From Anisodus tanguticus (lineage: Eukaryota; Streptophyta; Magnoliopsida; Solanales; Solanaceae): 64,000 bases of DNA. Both the position numbers and the translations under genes were made by a program. The stretch spans positions 16,673,001-16,737,000 of the forward strand of contig CM067544.1 of assembly GCA_034509755.1 (NCBI GenBank). The letters are read 5' to 3'. The first letter of the stretch is position 1, and every line of letters starts with the position of its first letter. Shown here piece by piece: positions 38,101 to 47,449 of the stretch. The notes under the pieces are model-generated. The model was not told the origin of the DNA. It made no database searches and saw only the letters and a list, made by a program, of their open reading frames with translations.

Positions 38101-38215
38101 TATTTTTTAGTCTTCCAGCCTCCTCATCCATAGGTTGATCAAGCTTTTGGTCTAAATCCCACATGCCTCCTTTAGTTTCACCACTATCTTCATCAATTCC
38201 CATCCTTGAATCCAT
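23115..38215 (-). CDS. KUP11-like: Potassium transporter, HAK/KUP/KT family (KUP10/KUP11-like), 8 exons
   Basis: Exons (minus): 38087-38215, 37167-37392, 34927-35172, 28647-28697, 28202-28462, 27917-28084, 25549-25803, 23115-24151. They sum to 2373 nt, 790 aa plus stop, phases 0,1,1,1,1,1,1 with no internal stop. The family moves K+ (usually with H+) across plasma or vacuolar membranes. Residue landmarks are a short acidic N-terminus ([18 protein letters not shown]), [17 protein letters not shown] (57-73), [12 protein letters not shown] (about 116-127) and [10 protein letters not shown] (about 191-200). Hydrophobic segments follow (exons 5-8), including [13 protein letters not shown] and [17 protein letters not shown] long cytosolic C-terminus begins near [14 protein letters not shown] and ends GQIFYV. 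All introns are GT-AG except the sixth (GC-AG). The N-terminus and length match my memory of Arabidopsis KUP10/KUP11 (POT10/11), but paralogue assignment needs a tree. The start is the first ATG of exon 1, with the family-typical N-terminus. Confidence 0.95.
24152..25548 (-). other. Intron 7 of the potassium transporter
   Basis: A 1397-bp GT-AG intron (donor GTGAGC after ...TACG, acceptor ...GAACAG). It is AT-rich and no coding or repeat signal was recognised. Confidence 0.85.
26018..26049 (+). repeat. Poly-C (21) followed by (CA)n microsatellite
   Basis: Twenty-one consecutive C (26018-26038) run into about six CA units and then A6. The length may be unreliable in assembly. Confidence 0.9.
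26190..27030 (+). pseudogene. Old LINE ORF2 C-terminal (zf-RVT region) remnant
   Basis: Shifting between plus frames gives [12 protein letters not shown], then RRRDSRPM and [15 protein letters not shown]. This is the order seen at the end of plant L1 ORF2, before the zinc-binding reverse-transcriptase domain. Many frameshifts and stops are present. It is opposite in strand to the host gene. Confidence 0.55.
27031..27305 (+). repeat. Tandem duplication, two units of about 140 bp
   Basis: Units start at CAGATTAGTTGGATGG (27031) and CAGGTTAGTTGGATGG (27173) and stay similar through TTTATAAAAAGAA and CCATTAC.ATGAAAAC to about 27305. The array directly follows the LINE remnant and may be its duplicated tail. 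Confidence 0.75.
29195..32571 (-). pseudogene. LINE ORF2 (endonuclease / reverse transcriptase), disrupted
   Basis: It starts at the Met in [14 protein letters not shown] (32571). The apurinic-endonuclease fold is readable: [23 protein letters not shown] and [14 protein letters not shown]. The RT has [38 protein letters not shown] and [13 protein letters not shown]. The catalytic motif reads CFTDDLLMF, where many plant LINEs have FADD. The C-terminal part has [11 protein letters not shown] and a zinc-binding region near 29560 out of frame. In-frame TGA stops lie at 32405 and 32036. Frameshifts fall near 31370 (and back near 31300), 30895, 30300 and 29560-29700. Not active. Confidence 0.9.
32523..33773 (-). 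pseudogene. LINE ORF1 (nucleic-acid-binding), one in-frame stop
   Basis: From the Met near 33773 ([14 protein letters not shown]) to 32523, continuous except for one in-frame TGA at 33513-33515. The second part holds a DUF4283-like region ([20 protein letters not shown], then [11 protein letters not shown]) and a CCHC knuckle [14 protein letters not shown] near 32960. A basic [11 protein letters not shown] stretch follows. It overlaps the start of ORF2 in another frame. Role by family: RNA binding in the LINE particle. Confidence 0.85.
33950..34063 (+). repeat. Tandem repeat, two units of 61 bp
   Basis: TAATTCTGTGGCATTGGCA begins at 33950 and again at 34011, and both units run through AAGAATACCACATAAA. 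A partial third match (CTGTGGCATTGGCAGA) occurs near 34640. Confidence 0.85.
34080..34620 (+). pseudogene. LINE ORF2 3' fragment (zf-RVT domain), antisense to host gene
   Basis: The plus strand reads [28 protein letters not shown] (stop) and then [19 protein letters not shown] up to 34514. This is the Cys/His zinc-binding end of plant LINE ORF2 followed by WKERN. A short A/T-rich 3' tail follows. The copy is 5'-truncated. Confidence 0.75.
35173..37166 (-). other. Intron 2 of the potassium transporter
   Basis: The donor is GTAGGC after ...GGCCAAG, the acceptor ...CTTCTCAG. No gene or clear transposon was seen. A G-rich plus-strand run (GGGTGGGGGTGGGGGG, about 36551-36566) is present. Confidence 0.85.
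37393..38086 (-). other. Intron 1 of the potassium transporter
   Basis: The donor is GTAACA after ...GAAAAG, the acceptor TTAATTCAG before AATTTCTC. It contains a 5'-truncated SINE piece (37811-37937). Confidence 0.85.
37811..37937 (-). mobile_element. 5'-truncated tRNA-derived SINE fragment
   Basis: On the minus strand CGGGTTCGAGCC is a good B box. It is followed by GGAAACAACCTC, GGTAAGGCTGCGTACAATAG and GGCCCTTCCTGGACCCGCAC, blocks frequent in Solanaceae genomes. The A-box end is missing. It lies in intron 1. Confidence 0.7.
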
Positions 38216-38694
38216 CTCTTAAAGACAATTCAGGATTATGCAAACCCAATACACAACATGCAACCACCTAATCAACCAAATTGAACACTTAATTCAATTC
38301 AAAGAACTGATTAACTTCCAACCCACCAAGAAAGACTCTCACATGAAGTTACTTTTCTAAGTTTTTTTCTCAAAAGCCAAAAATTGGAAATGAAACAGTT
38401 CAACAACACAGTCATATATATATATATATAAAATAATTGAACTTAGTGCTCTACTTGATTTTGCTTGACTTTTGATTCAAAGGAAAAAAGGCGTGGAGCT
38501 TAAATAATTCACTCAGAACGCTTTTTAAAAGATTACGTGGTACAATTTGGTCGAATAAACCCTTATATATATATATATATATATCTAAAACCAAGATTTG
38601 ATATTTTTTCTTCTCTCTCAATTATTTGTGTTTAAATTCACCAAGAATTCTGATGAGTTGGGACAGCTCTAAATCCAACTCCAATCAATATAAG
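38216..38694 (-). promoter_or_regulatory. Upstream region of the potassium transporter (5' UTR/promoter)
   Basis: This AT-rich region includes two (TA)n microsatellites (about 38413-38431 and 38563-38584) that contain TATA-like sequence. The transcription start cannot be assigned from sequence. A SINE follows upstream. Confidence 0.4.
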
Positions 38695-38904
38695 CCGGAG
38701 ATCTGCAGCCAAGTTGGTGTAGCAGCGGAACCGCAAGGTCACGAGTTCGATCCCTGCATAAAATTTCTTGATTGAGCCTGTCACACATGACTTGCCAAGT
38801 GTGTTTAATTGATTGACGTATTTTGCAGGCTATTGCGTCAGTCTGGAATTTACCTGTGCGCACTGGAGAGAGCAGGGGCTGCGGCTAATTCGTCAAAAAA
38901 AAAA
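38695..38904 (+). mobile_element. tRNA-derived SINE with poly(A) tail
   Basis: It has an A-box-like AGCCAAGTTGGTGTAGC (about 38708) and a B box CGAGTTCGATCCC (about 38743). A roughly 140-bp unrelated body ends in A10 (38895-38904). It lies about 500 bp upstream of the transporter start codon, opposite in strand. Target duplication not resolved. Confidence 0.7.
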
Positions 38905-39282
38905 TGTTCCCAAGTTTAGCTAAACACCTAAGTCACCTTCTTTTTCCCCAAAAAAGGATTTTGAACCAAAAGAGATTCAACTTTAGAGGAAATGAGAAAA
39001 AACCCAATTCTTGAACTGACACAACCGACAGGAAAAGATGAATAAAAACTGAATTAATGGATGAACAAAAAAAAGTTCAATATTTGTTGGAATTGACACT
39101 TTAGATTTTTTGGGGATCTTTTTTCTTTTTTCTTTTTCTTTTTATTGTTTCATGTGAGGTGTGTGGCTTTGGCAAATAACTCATATCCTCCTCATTTTTT
39201 TTTTATATCTAGCTTATCGTTTACTTCAATTATTTCTGAAGATAATAGTTCTGGTCCTTCAGCACTATTATTTTTAAATCAC

Positions 39283-39557
39283 GGGATATGTCTGAATGAT
39301 CAGAGTTTGAGAACAGAGCAACAAATATAATCTACAAGGTCCTACCCCAGAGAGCAAGTTCGAACCCACGCTGTAGATCTCTAGCTGAATTTTAAGTTCC
39401 CCTCCTTTGCCATCCAGACGGGATGTGCCTGAATGACTAAGGTTTGAGAACAAAACAACATATATAACCTACAAGGTCCTACCCAGAAGAGAGCAAGTTC
39501 GAACCCACGCTGCAGATCTCCAGCTGAATTTTAAGTTTCCTCCTTTGCCATCCAGCT
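39283..39557 (+). repeat. Tandem duplication, two units of 137 bp
   Basis: Units begin GGGATATGTCTGAATGA (39283) and GGGATGTGCCTGAATGA (39420), and both end GCCATCCAG. Each contains CAAGTTCGAACCCACGCTG, similar to a tRNA B box, so the unit may derive from a SINE. Confidence 0.85.
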
Positions 39558-39984
39558 ATGTCGAGGACCACATCCTCCTCATTATTTCTCAACCATGAGG
39601 AAGGAAGCATTTAGGGAATAAAACAGAAAAATTACATCGCTTTCATAAGCTTCTTTGTCCCTCTTTCACTCATGTTGGGAAGGAGAAAAGGTTAGCGAGA
39701 GATGTAATGCTATTTGTCGTTTTTGTGTATTTTAATGGGACATATTTGTTATGCTGGCGTGGCGGACAGAGAAATAGAGCGTTTTCTAAAACTATTCTGA
39801 TTGTTCAGAGAATAAGATCGATTCTATTAAGAACAGGTCGTATTGATAACCAAGAAAAGTCTTCCAAAGAAGCAAGCTTCAACGCTCCCCAAGACAACAG
39901 AGCCATCATTGTGGGGAGGTTAAAGAGCATCAAACGCAAAGCGGCCTTTCATTCCCTTGTTTCGTCGTGGCACACACATAATAG
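39558..39984 (+). other. Unassigned region with a 103-codon frame
   Basis: A plus-strand frame at 39707-40018 (basic, Arg/Lys-rich) has no family features I recognise and overlaps the start of a transposon remnant. It is probably not a gene. Confidence 0.3.
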
Positions 39985-40975
39985 AGTCAAATCTCTTTAT
40001 AATTGTCATTCGATATAACAATATTTCACTACAACCTGATTTTCTCCGTACTGATTTTTCATATTATATTTTACTTCTCTATAACATCATTCTACCTATA
40101 ACAATAATAACATTCATATAGCGATACACTCTTTATAAAATCATATCTCTATAACAATCATACTCAAATATTGTATAATAATATTTGTAAGAAGTATATT
40201 ATGTATAAAAAAATAATATCAAAATAATTATGATAATCATCATTAATGTCATGCACACAGCAAATTTCAAGTATGAATATCTAAAAGGAAAAAATATATA
40301 TTTTTCATAGTGAAGAGATTATTGCACAAGTGATTGGAGTGAAAAAACAAGAGACAACAGATACAGAAGGTGACAACGAAAGTGTTGATGAAGAGCCTCA
40401 ACCTATTACTATTTGGGGTGAGATAGAAGAGTCAATTGTTAAGCTCTTAGGCAGCCTTCAAGTGGACGCTATGAATTCCCTGAAAGTTTGGACAAAATTC
40501 TTCGTCAATTCAAACGTCATATTATCGCTAAGAAACTAGAATTTACGAAACAACCTGCAATTGTAGAATGAAATTTACGAAACAACATATAATTATAGAA
40601 TTCTTACGTCAAACTTCAAATTGTATTTAAATTTTCAATTAATTTTAAATGCATATGTTCCTTAGATTTCAATTATTTATGGTAAGGTACAACTAATCAT
40701 GAATTTATTTATAATTTATTAGTCTTTTTAATTTTAATTAATGAGATATAAAAATCAATTGAGATTTTAAAAATTAACAAGTATATTATTTTCGTTTATC
40801 GCATAAAAAGTATAGAAAAATAATTCTTTGCATACTTTTATTTATAACAGTTAAATGAGATCTAAACATCAAATGTCAGTATACATATATAACATCACCT
40901 TACTATAACGGCTATAAATTTTTCGGACAAACGCTGTCATTATTAACTTTATAGCAATCGTAATTTATTAAATTT
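39985..40975 (+). mobile_element. Degenerate pogo/Tigger-like (Tc1-mariner) element remnant
   Basis: The left part reads AGTCAAATCTCTTTATAA and repeated TATAACA.TTTCACTA blocks. The right part has ACTATAACGGCTATAAATTTTTCGGACAAACG. These are the flavours of plant pogo/Emigrant-type elements. Between them, 40330-40570 reads an acidic stretch (TDTEGDNESVDEEPQP) and, after a frameshift, LDKILRQFKRHIIAKKLEF. That resembles the C-terminal tail of Tigger-like transposases, but only weakly. Confidence 0.4.
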
Positions 40976-41628
40976 AAAATGTAAAATAAGTAACTTATAT
41001 AATTGATTAGGATCTAAAGAATAGCCCGCAGGAAATACCTAAGTATTTTTCTTAATTGAATTCTCCTTGCAAGAGTGGGGTATAAAGACAGAATTCATAG
41101 AGAGACCCTAATTTCTTGAGAAAAGATGTTTCATATATTTTTGTTTAAATCCTATTTTTCTTGCCTTTTTAGATGTGCATTCATTAGTTATTGTTTTATA
41201 ATTGATTTGTTTTAACAAATTCTTTTCAATGTATATATAATATAAAGCTAGGCATTCACAAGGTGATATGACACCTCTATGACAGACAATTTAATCTATA
41301 TACTCCTTCCTATTTGGCAATTAATGTAGATTATTACTCCCTCCGTATGATTTATTTATGTAGCATAGTTGGAATATCGAGTCAATCAAGTTTTTCTTTG
41401 ATCGGTATTTATTTATATGTCTTTTAAATATTTTAAGTTGTTAATTATTGTGATTTATAGTATTTTTACGCAGTTTTCAAATATATAAATTTTATGTCAA
41501 AATAGTTAAAGCTTTTTTTTCGAATTCACGGTCAAAGTTTGAATCTCAAAATTTCAACTATGACACGTACATTGAAACAAGGGAGTATAATTAAGAATCA
41601 TGTGGTAACGAGACATATGGATTCCGTC

Positions 41629-41685
41629 TTTACCCTGCGCGCATCGAAAGAGTAGCGGTTGTGGGTTCCCTTGTCATAAAAAAAA
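41629..41685 (+). mobile_element. SINE 3' end fragment
   Basis: TACCCTGCGCGCATCGAAAG then AGTAGCGGTTGTGGGTTCCC and TTGTCAT followed by A8 matches the common 3' end of a Solanaceae SINE family from memory. Confidence 0.5.
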
Positions 41686-44600
41686 GATATATGAATTTCG
41701 TCAACTTCTTTAAAGGGCCTTACGCGACGCTGTAGCAGAAATACAAATTAGCCCGGTGAACGGATATCGAATACCGAATGATTTTACAAAAAAAATACAA
41801 ATGCATACTATTATTGTGATCACTAAATGTACATCTTTATATATAATACTAGTTTATCGGCACGTATGTTGCACTTGCATGCCGAGTCATGTAGTATGTG
41901 ATTTTATAAAATATTTTGATAGTATTAAAATAATGTTTTGAGAAAATAATTATATATGAAAGATTACAGTATAAGTTTTGTGAATGATCGGTATAAATAT
42001 ACATATTATAACTTGTTTATCGAGGTTAAGATTATTATATGAATATGTGAATACGAACGGTAATAATAAATCTGGGAGAAAGATCAGTTTTTTATTAAAA
42101 AAATCGCATAAATAGGATTTAAAGTTGTGCTTTAATTATAGGATAAAAGCTAAAGATAAAAGTGTAAATACAGCTAACTGACGGAAGATAGTTTTTTTTT
42201 CTCTCGAGCTTAATGTACAAAATGCAAATTATCCTATTTCTTTAATCTAAAAGAAATACAATAAGAATTGTTTTCAATATATTAGAGAAATATAGTTTTA
42301 CTAATATTAATTATAAATATCAATTAGTACTTGTCTATTTTAAATTTCTTCGTCTGGATAATATTTTGATGAAGTTTGAAAAAGATTAATTTTTGAAGTT
42401 GAAAAGAATTTTAAATTGTGTTTGATCTGATTTAACTAGGATACAAGATAATTTTTGTGATTAAAATAGCACTTCAATTGAGATACTCCTAAAAAATTAT
42501 TTCTAGGTTCAAACTCTATTTACAGTAGAAGTTAAAATAATGAATAAAATTATACAACAAATGTTTACATGCAAATAATGTATGTTAAATGCTTTTATAA
42601 ATATTCAAATAAGAATTGTTAAAATATGTATATGATTAAAATTCAACATTTTGCATTACAAACTCTATACTAAAATTATGATATGAAATAAATGTGCAAC
42701 GTATGTTCAGAGAGACTAGTTATATTAAAAGCATAAAACCTCTAATTTAAAAGTTAAATTACAAAAATATCTTTTTTAAAAAGCTAATTACCTTATTCAT
42801 AAATATATAAAAAACTAACTCATCCGAAAAGATATATTTTCCCTCCAAAGAAAGAGTCATTTGAGGATGACTCTTGGGGTTTTAAAAATAAAACCGAGGA
42901 AAGAAATTGAAGAAAAAAAAAGTTGAGAGAAATAAATAGATGTAAACATGCAGTTAAAGAAAAAGTAGAAAACTAAGTCAACAATCATGTGCGTGCAGTA
43001 ATATTTTTAACACAATTATTTTTCTTCTTTTCACTCCTTTAACTTTTAATTTCTTCTCTTAATTTGATATATGAAGATAAGAAAGCAAATCAGTAAAGGA
43101 GTCAATCACGCATCAGATTTCTTTTTCACGGGTAAGTTAATTTTCTCCATATACAATAGTGCGACTTTTTATTTTTTTGTGTTAGTAACTTTGTATTGTT
43201 ATCATTGTTACGTACTTTTCGTATGATAAATAAAATAACTTTAGTTATTTAGTATACGCTAAATAGGAGATTTTAATTTTTTTTTATAAACCTTGAACAT
43301 ATTTTGGTAGTATCTACCATCAAAATAATAAGTTTATGGTTTAGTTGCTATTTCTTGATCTATTTTGAAGATTAAAAGAAAAGGGTAATTTTTTTCATGC
43401 ATTTGTTTATGACGGAAAGAGAGATCAAAATTATCATTTAATATTAAATACGTTTAAGAATGAAATTATATATATAAAAAATATGAAAAGACAATGAAAA
43501 AGTTACAAACTTTAGAAATGTATGTCCAACTCTTATGATATTTGAAGGATGAAAACACGACAGAGCACCGTAATTAAGAATGTAAGATTGTATTAATTTC
43601 TCTTGTGGAGACTTTCTCATTAATACAAATATATATAGTGTACAATGTGGAGGAATCCTAATACAATAAAGATCCTATATCTATCATAATTATACATCAC
43701 TAAATATTACATAATATATGAGATATATTTTAATTATAGTCGGATTATGATTGTACACGTTAATAAATAACATGTAGTATATCTTTGTAGGCGATTAATT
43801 TTATGGTAGGAGACCAGTTTTTGCAATTATATTTGTCTATTGTTTTGAAAATGAAATTCTTTATATTAAAAGAAAAAAGTTAAGTTATTATGAGAAAAGA
43901 TTCCAACAGAATAAAAAAATTATAATTAAAAAGTGAGTTGATTAACAAATTATTATATTATAATTTAGTGCAAAAATTTAAATAATATTGTAGCACTTGC
44001 CATTTTAAGTAAAAACAAAATAGTAAAAGAAACCTAATATGAAAGTCAAAACATAACAGAATAATTTTTTTTGAATCAAATATCTTTAGAAATAAAATAA
44101 GCCGAGTATTTTTGTAGTATATTCATGTTAAAGATATTTTTAGTAAATATAAAGATCTAAAATATTTTTTTCGAATCAAACCGTACTTAATTTCTAGAAA
44201 TCGCAATTTAAATATTAACTGATCATTGATGCATACGAAATTCAAAAACTAAATTTGTTAAAATTGATTGAGTGAATAAATTCTAAATTCGATATTAATA
44301 TATAGTAGTTTTTTCTTCAAATTTTTATTTCTTCTATGATAAGTTTAACATAGTTCTATTATATATCAACTCGGAAGTAATTTAATAATCATAATAGTCT
44401 TTTGCTTTCATGAAAGTATGATATCTTGATACATGGTAATATATCTGGACAAAAAAAGAAGCTCCCCAAAATAAAGAAAGAGTAAATTAGTTAAAATGTA
44501 GTGGTTTGATTCCATTTGCGCCCATTATTGGGACAAAATATTCAAATCACGTATTTATTTTAACAAATTTATTGAATTTGCACGAATTATTAATTTAAAA

Positions 44601-44947
44601 TCTAAATTTTTTTTAAAATTAAAATAAACTTATAAGCTTCAAATTCTAGCTCCGCCTCAATCTATGATTAATAATTAATAACTCTAATTAAATCGAGGAT
44701 TTTGTATAAATAAATTATTGCAAAGTTAGAAAATGAAAAAACACCGCGAGGAAAATGATTGTTTATTTTCTTTCTGCACTCCTTTTGTCCTATTTAAGTT
44801 ACGAGTCATATCTGAAGGAAGGAAGGGTTTGAATTTATTTATCGTTAAAGAGAGGTATAGTATCTTCCTTCTAAGAAATTTTGGAATGTCTTAAAGTGTC
44901 ATCGAAAAAAGGAATTGTTTTGACCTTTTTTTGGGCAGTGACTCTTT
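41686..44947. other. AT-rich intergenic DNA; possible LTR remnant at 43560-43745
   Basis: No genes were recognised. Within it, 43560-43745 contains CTCATTAATACAAATATATA, GGAATCCTAATACAATAAAG and CTATCATAATTATAC. These motifs also occur in the element 3 LTR arms (TCCTAATACAATTAG, CTATCATAATTAC), so an old LTR of that group is plausible. The rest is low-complexity A/T. Confidence 0.4.
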
Positions 44948-44960
44948 AATTGAGAACAAT

Positions 44961-45150
44961 TTCAACCACCAAAGAATACGGCGAAGCGGATGGAGCTTCT
45001 CTTCCCTTAATAAAATATCTCGAATTCGAGTCCTGAATATGAAAAAATCCTTGGTAGGGAGCGATTCCTCCCGAATAGAGTCCTACGCGGCGAATCAAGA
45101 TATAATCGGGCTTCAATATGAGTACCGGACATCGGATGAAAAACAAAAAA
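44961..45150 (+). mobile_element. Full-length tRNA-derived SINE with 13-bp target duplication
   Basis: The duplication AATTGAGAACAAT flanks it (44948-44960 and 45151-45163). The body contains a B box CTCGAATTCGAGTCCTG (about 45019), then AAAAAATCCTTGGTAGGGAG, CCTACGCGGCGAATC and ACCGGACATCGGATG, ending in an A-rich tail. Those blocks recur in Solanaceae SINEs in my memory. Confidence 0.9.
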
Positions 45151-45163
45151 AATTGAGAACAAT

Positions 45164-45835
45164 GCCAGATGTGTAGTAACAATTAGGATAGGGTTCCTCT
45201 TTCCCTTTTGTTAACAACAAAGAACAGAAACTTGTATTATTCCTAATGGATTCTATAATAGAAATAGAATATAAGCAAAATCCTAACTTGGAGTTCTTCT
45301 TATGCATGCTAAACCGAAAGTAGACTCTCAAAAGCCACTATGGACTAAAAGTTGGATTGGCAAAAAAAAAAAAAAAAATTATTGCCGAAAAGTTTTGAAG
45401 AATCATAATGATATTTCTTTCAATTTATGGTGAGAGTGTAGTAGTTTTAGTTTTGACTTGATAGTACTTAAAGTCTTTCAACAGAAAAGTTTTTAGCATT
45501 TCTTTGGCACAAAATTTTGAGGAATTTATTTCTTGACAATTTTTACACATACTTTTATCAGTTCCATAATATTTATTATAGGATAACGAAAACTCCATTC
45601 CATAATTCTTCTCTAAAGTTAGATGGACAAGCATGGAGTAATATTTAATTTAACTCATAAGCCTTGGCATTTATCAAGGAAAGAATATTTTAAAGTATTG
45701 TTTGGTCAATTAAAGATGGTACGTACTAAAGCAAACGGGCAAAAGAAGAAATTGAATACTACTAATATATTATCAGTAAAACCACTAACTAGGTATTAAG
45801 AGGATGCATTTAGGTTTGACACGATATGAAATTGA
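45164..45835. other. Intergenic, nothing recognised
   Basis: Contains an A17 tract (about 45363-45379) after non-coding sequence. I could not assign a gene or repeat. Confidence 0.4.
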
Positions 45836-46770
45836 TGTTGGGATACAATTGTTGTAGGAAACGGGAAGTAACTATTGCAATAATAGAAAGGATAAACTAA
45901 CTATTACAATAAATTGGAAATCAAGAACTTAACCGATTGCTTGTGTGATTCGCTGAGTCGAGTGATGGAACTCTTTCTTTAAGACAAGATTGCCCCGTAT
46001 ATCTCATTTTACGGTATTGAGCAATAGTCTCCCAAGATAAAACAACAACTTTAACAAGTGAGCAAAGGAAACTCAAGTGTTACTCTTGAAGAACTTTGAG
46101 TATAGTGACTTTGCTAGAGAGGAAGAATATGAACTCTGAAAATCTGTAGAATATTTTCTAAGTGTTGAGTGTAGTGTTTCAATTGAGCCAAATGCCTCAA
46201 TTTATAGTGTAAGTAGAAGACCCCTCAACTAGCCAACTAATGACCTTCAATAGCCATGTAATTGCACTTGATTGAGGGGTTACATTCAGCCAAATAATGG
46301 TTGAATTCATATGGCAAGTAATGGAGAATCAATGCTCCAAAACCAGCCCAAACGTCAGATTTTTCCAACTTTCCGTCGCAGCATTCTGCCTCTGAAGCGC
46401 CGCGGCTCTAGTAGTTGACCAGCCATTTTGCACCGCGGCGCAGCTTGGGAGGCGCCGCGGCTCTGACGGTGTGGCGTCGCGGCCCTTCACGGCTCCGCGG
46501 CGATTTCCGACTCGTTTCATTTTACACTTTGTACACTTCTTCATTCATTTACCAACGTGGAATACATTGTCATTTGGCCAATAACCGTCCATAATTCTAT
46601 GTCTCAAACGTATTACATACGTACCAATATCTCTTTCACTAATGAAATTTGCGATACTTGGCACTACGTGTGCACGTGTGTGGAAACGACGTTTCCGACG
46701 TGCGGGCCCAATAATTCGAGTCATAAATTAATGGGATATACTTATTTTCACATTTAGTAAATTTCTAACA
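45836..46770 (-). repeat. 3' LTR of copia element 4
   Basis: 935 bp with TGTTGGG...TCTAACA ends. A minus-strand TATA box (CTATAAATTGAGG, about 46194-46206) is present. A GC-rich block at about 46395-46505 has repeated GCGCCGCGGC motifs; this LTR has one more module set than its partner. Confidence 0.9.
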
Positions 46771-46780
46771 ATCCCCTCTT
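46771..46780 (-). other. Polypurine tract of copia element 4
   Basis: The minus strand AAGAGGGGAT directly precedes the TGTTAG start of the 3' LTR, the expected second-strand primer position. Confidence 0.8.
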
Positions 46781-47449
46781 GAAAGAGATTTTGGCGCAAA
46801 CACATGGTGCCTTTTATAACAATCTTTCAGCGGACCGATGTTGCATCTGGATAGGTAGCATACGCTTTGAACCTTCCATAATTGAATACCATCGGACTTA
46901 CCTACTGCGCGGTGAATGTGATGTCTTGAACCATCAGTGTTTAGTGTAAGCCAAGTCAACGGTACCAACACAACAACTTCCTCTACTCAGTTCTTCGTAA
47001 TGTTTTGTCCGTTGTGGCCGTGGACACTTTTTGGATTCTTAAGTGAGTTCATTTGAGGTGGCCTGTCCTCGCACTTAAATAGGTGGTATCCTACAAGGTA
47101 TTCCGCTATACCCCACTTTACAAGTATTAGGAACCATTAAAAATTTCCCCAAACCTAACCTCAACCGGTGAGGATCATTAAAGGTTTTAGAAACTTAAAC
47201 TTCACCCACACTGCTGACATCACTTATAGTCTATCGCGGGAACGACTTTGAATTTGGTGTTTCTCTACAGAAATCACTATCCGAAGTGCTCATGCTTCCA
47301 GCGAAGCGATCAACTGAACCTTTACAGCTTAGTTTTTCTATTGAACTAAATTTTCGGGATCTCCAGTCAGTAAGGTTGTGTTACCACCGTATTGGTCCTT
47401 ATACTTTGGGTTTTGAGCCCATTTCCCTAGACATGCAGAACATCTGATC

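Noticed and set aside
39707..40018. 103-codon plus frame upstream of the transporter
   Set aside because: No recognisable domain, no support for expression, and its end runs into a transposon remnant.
45164..45380. Possible organelle-derived insert or retropseudogene ending in A17
   Set aside because: I could not match it to any chloroplast or mitochondrial gene by eye; no boundary signals.
46557..46757. 66-codon frame nearly identical at 52282-52482
   Set aside because: The conservation is explained by the two LTRs of element 4 being copies of one sequence, not by selection on a protein.
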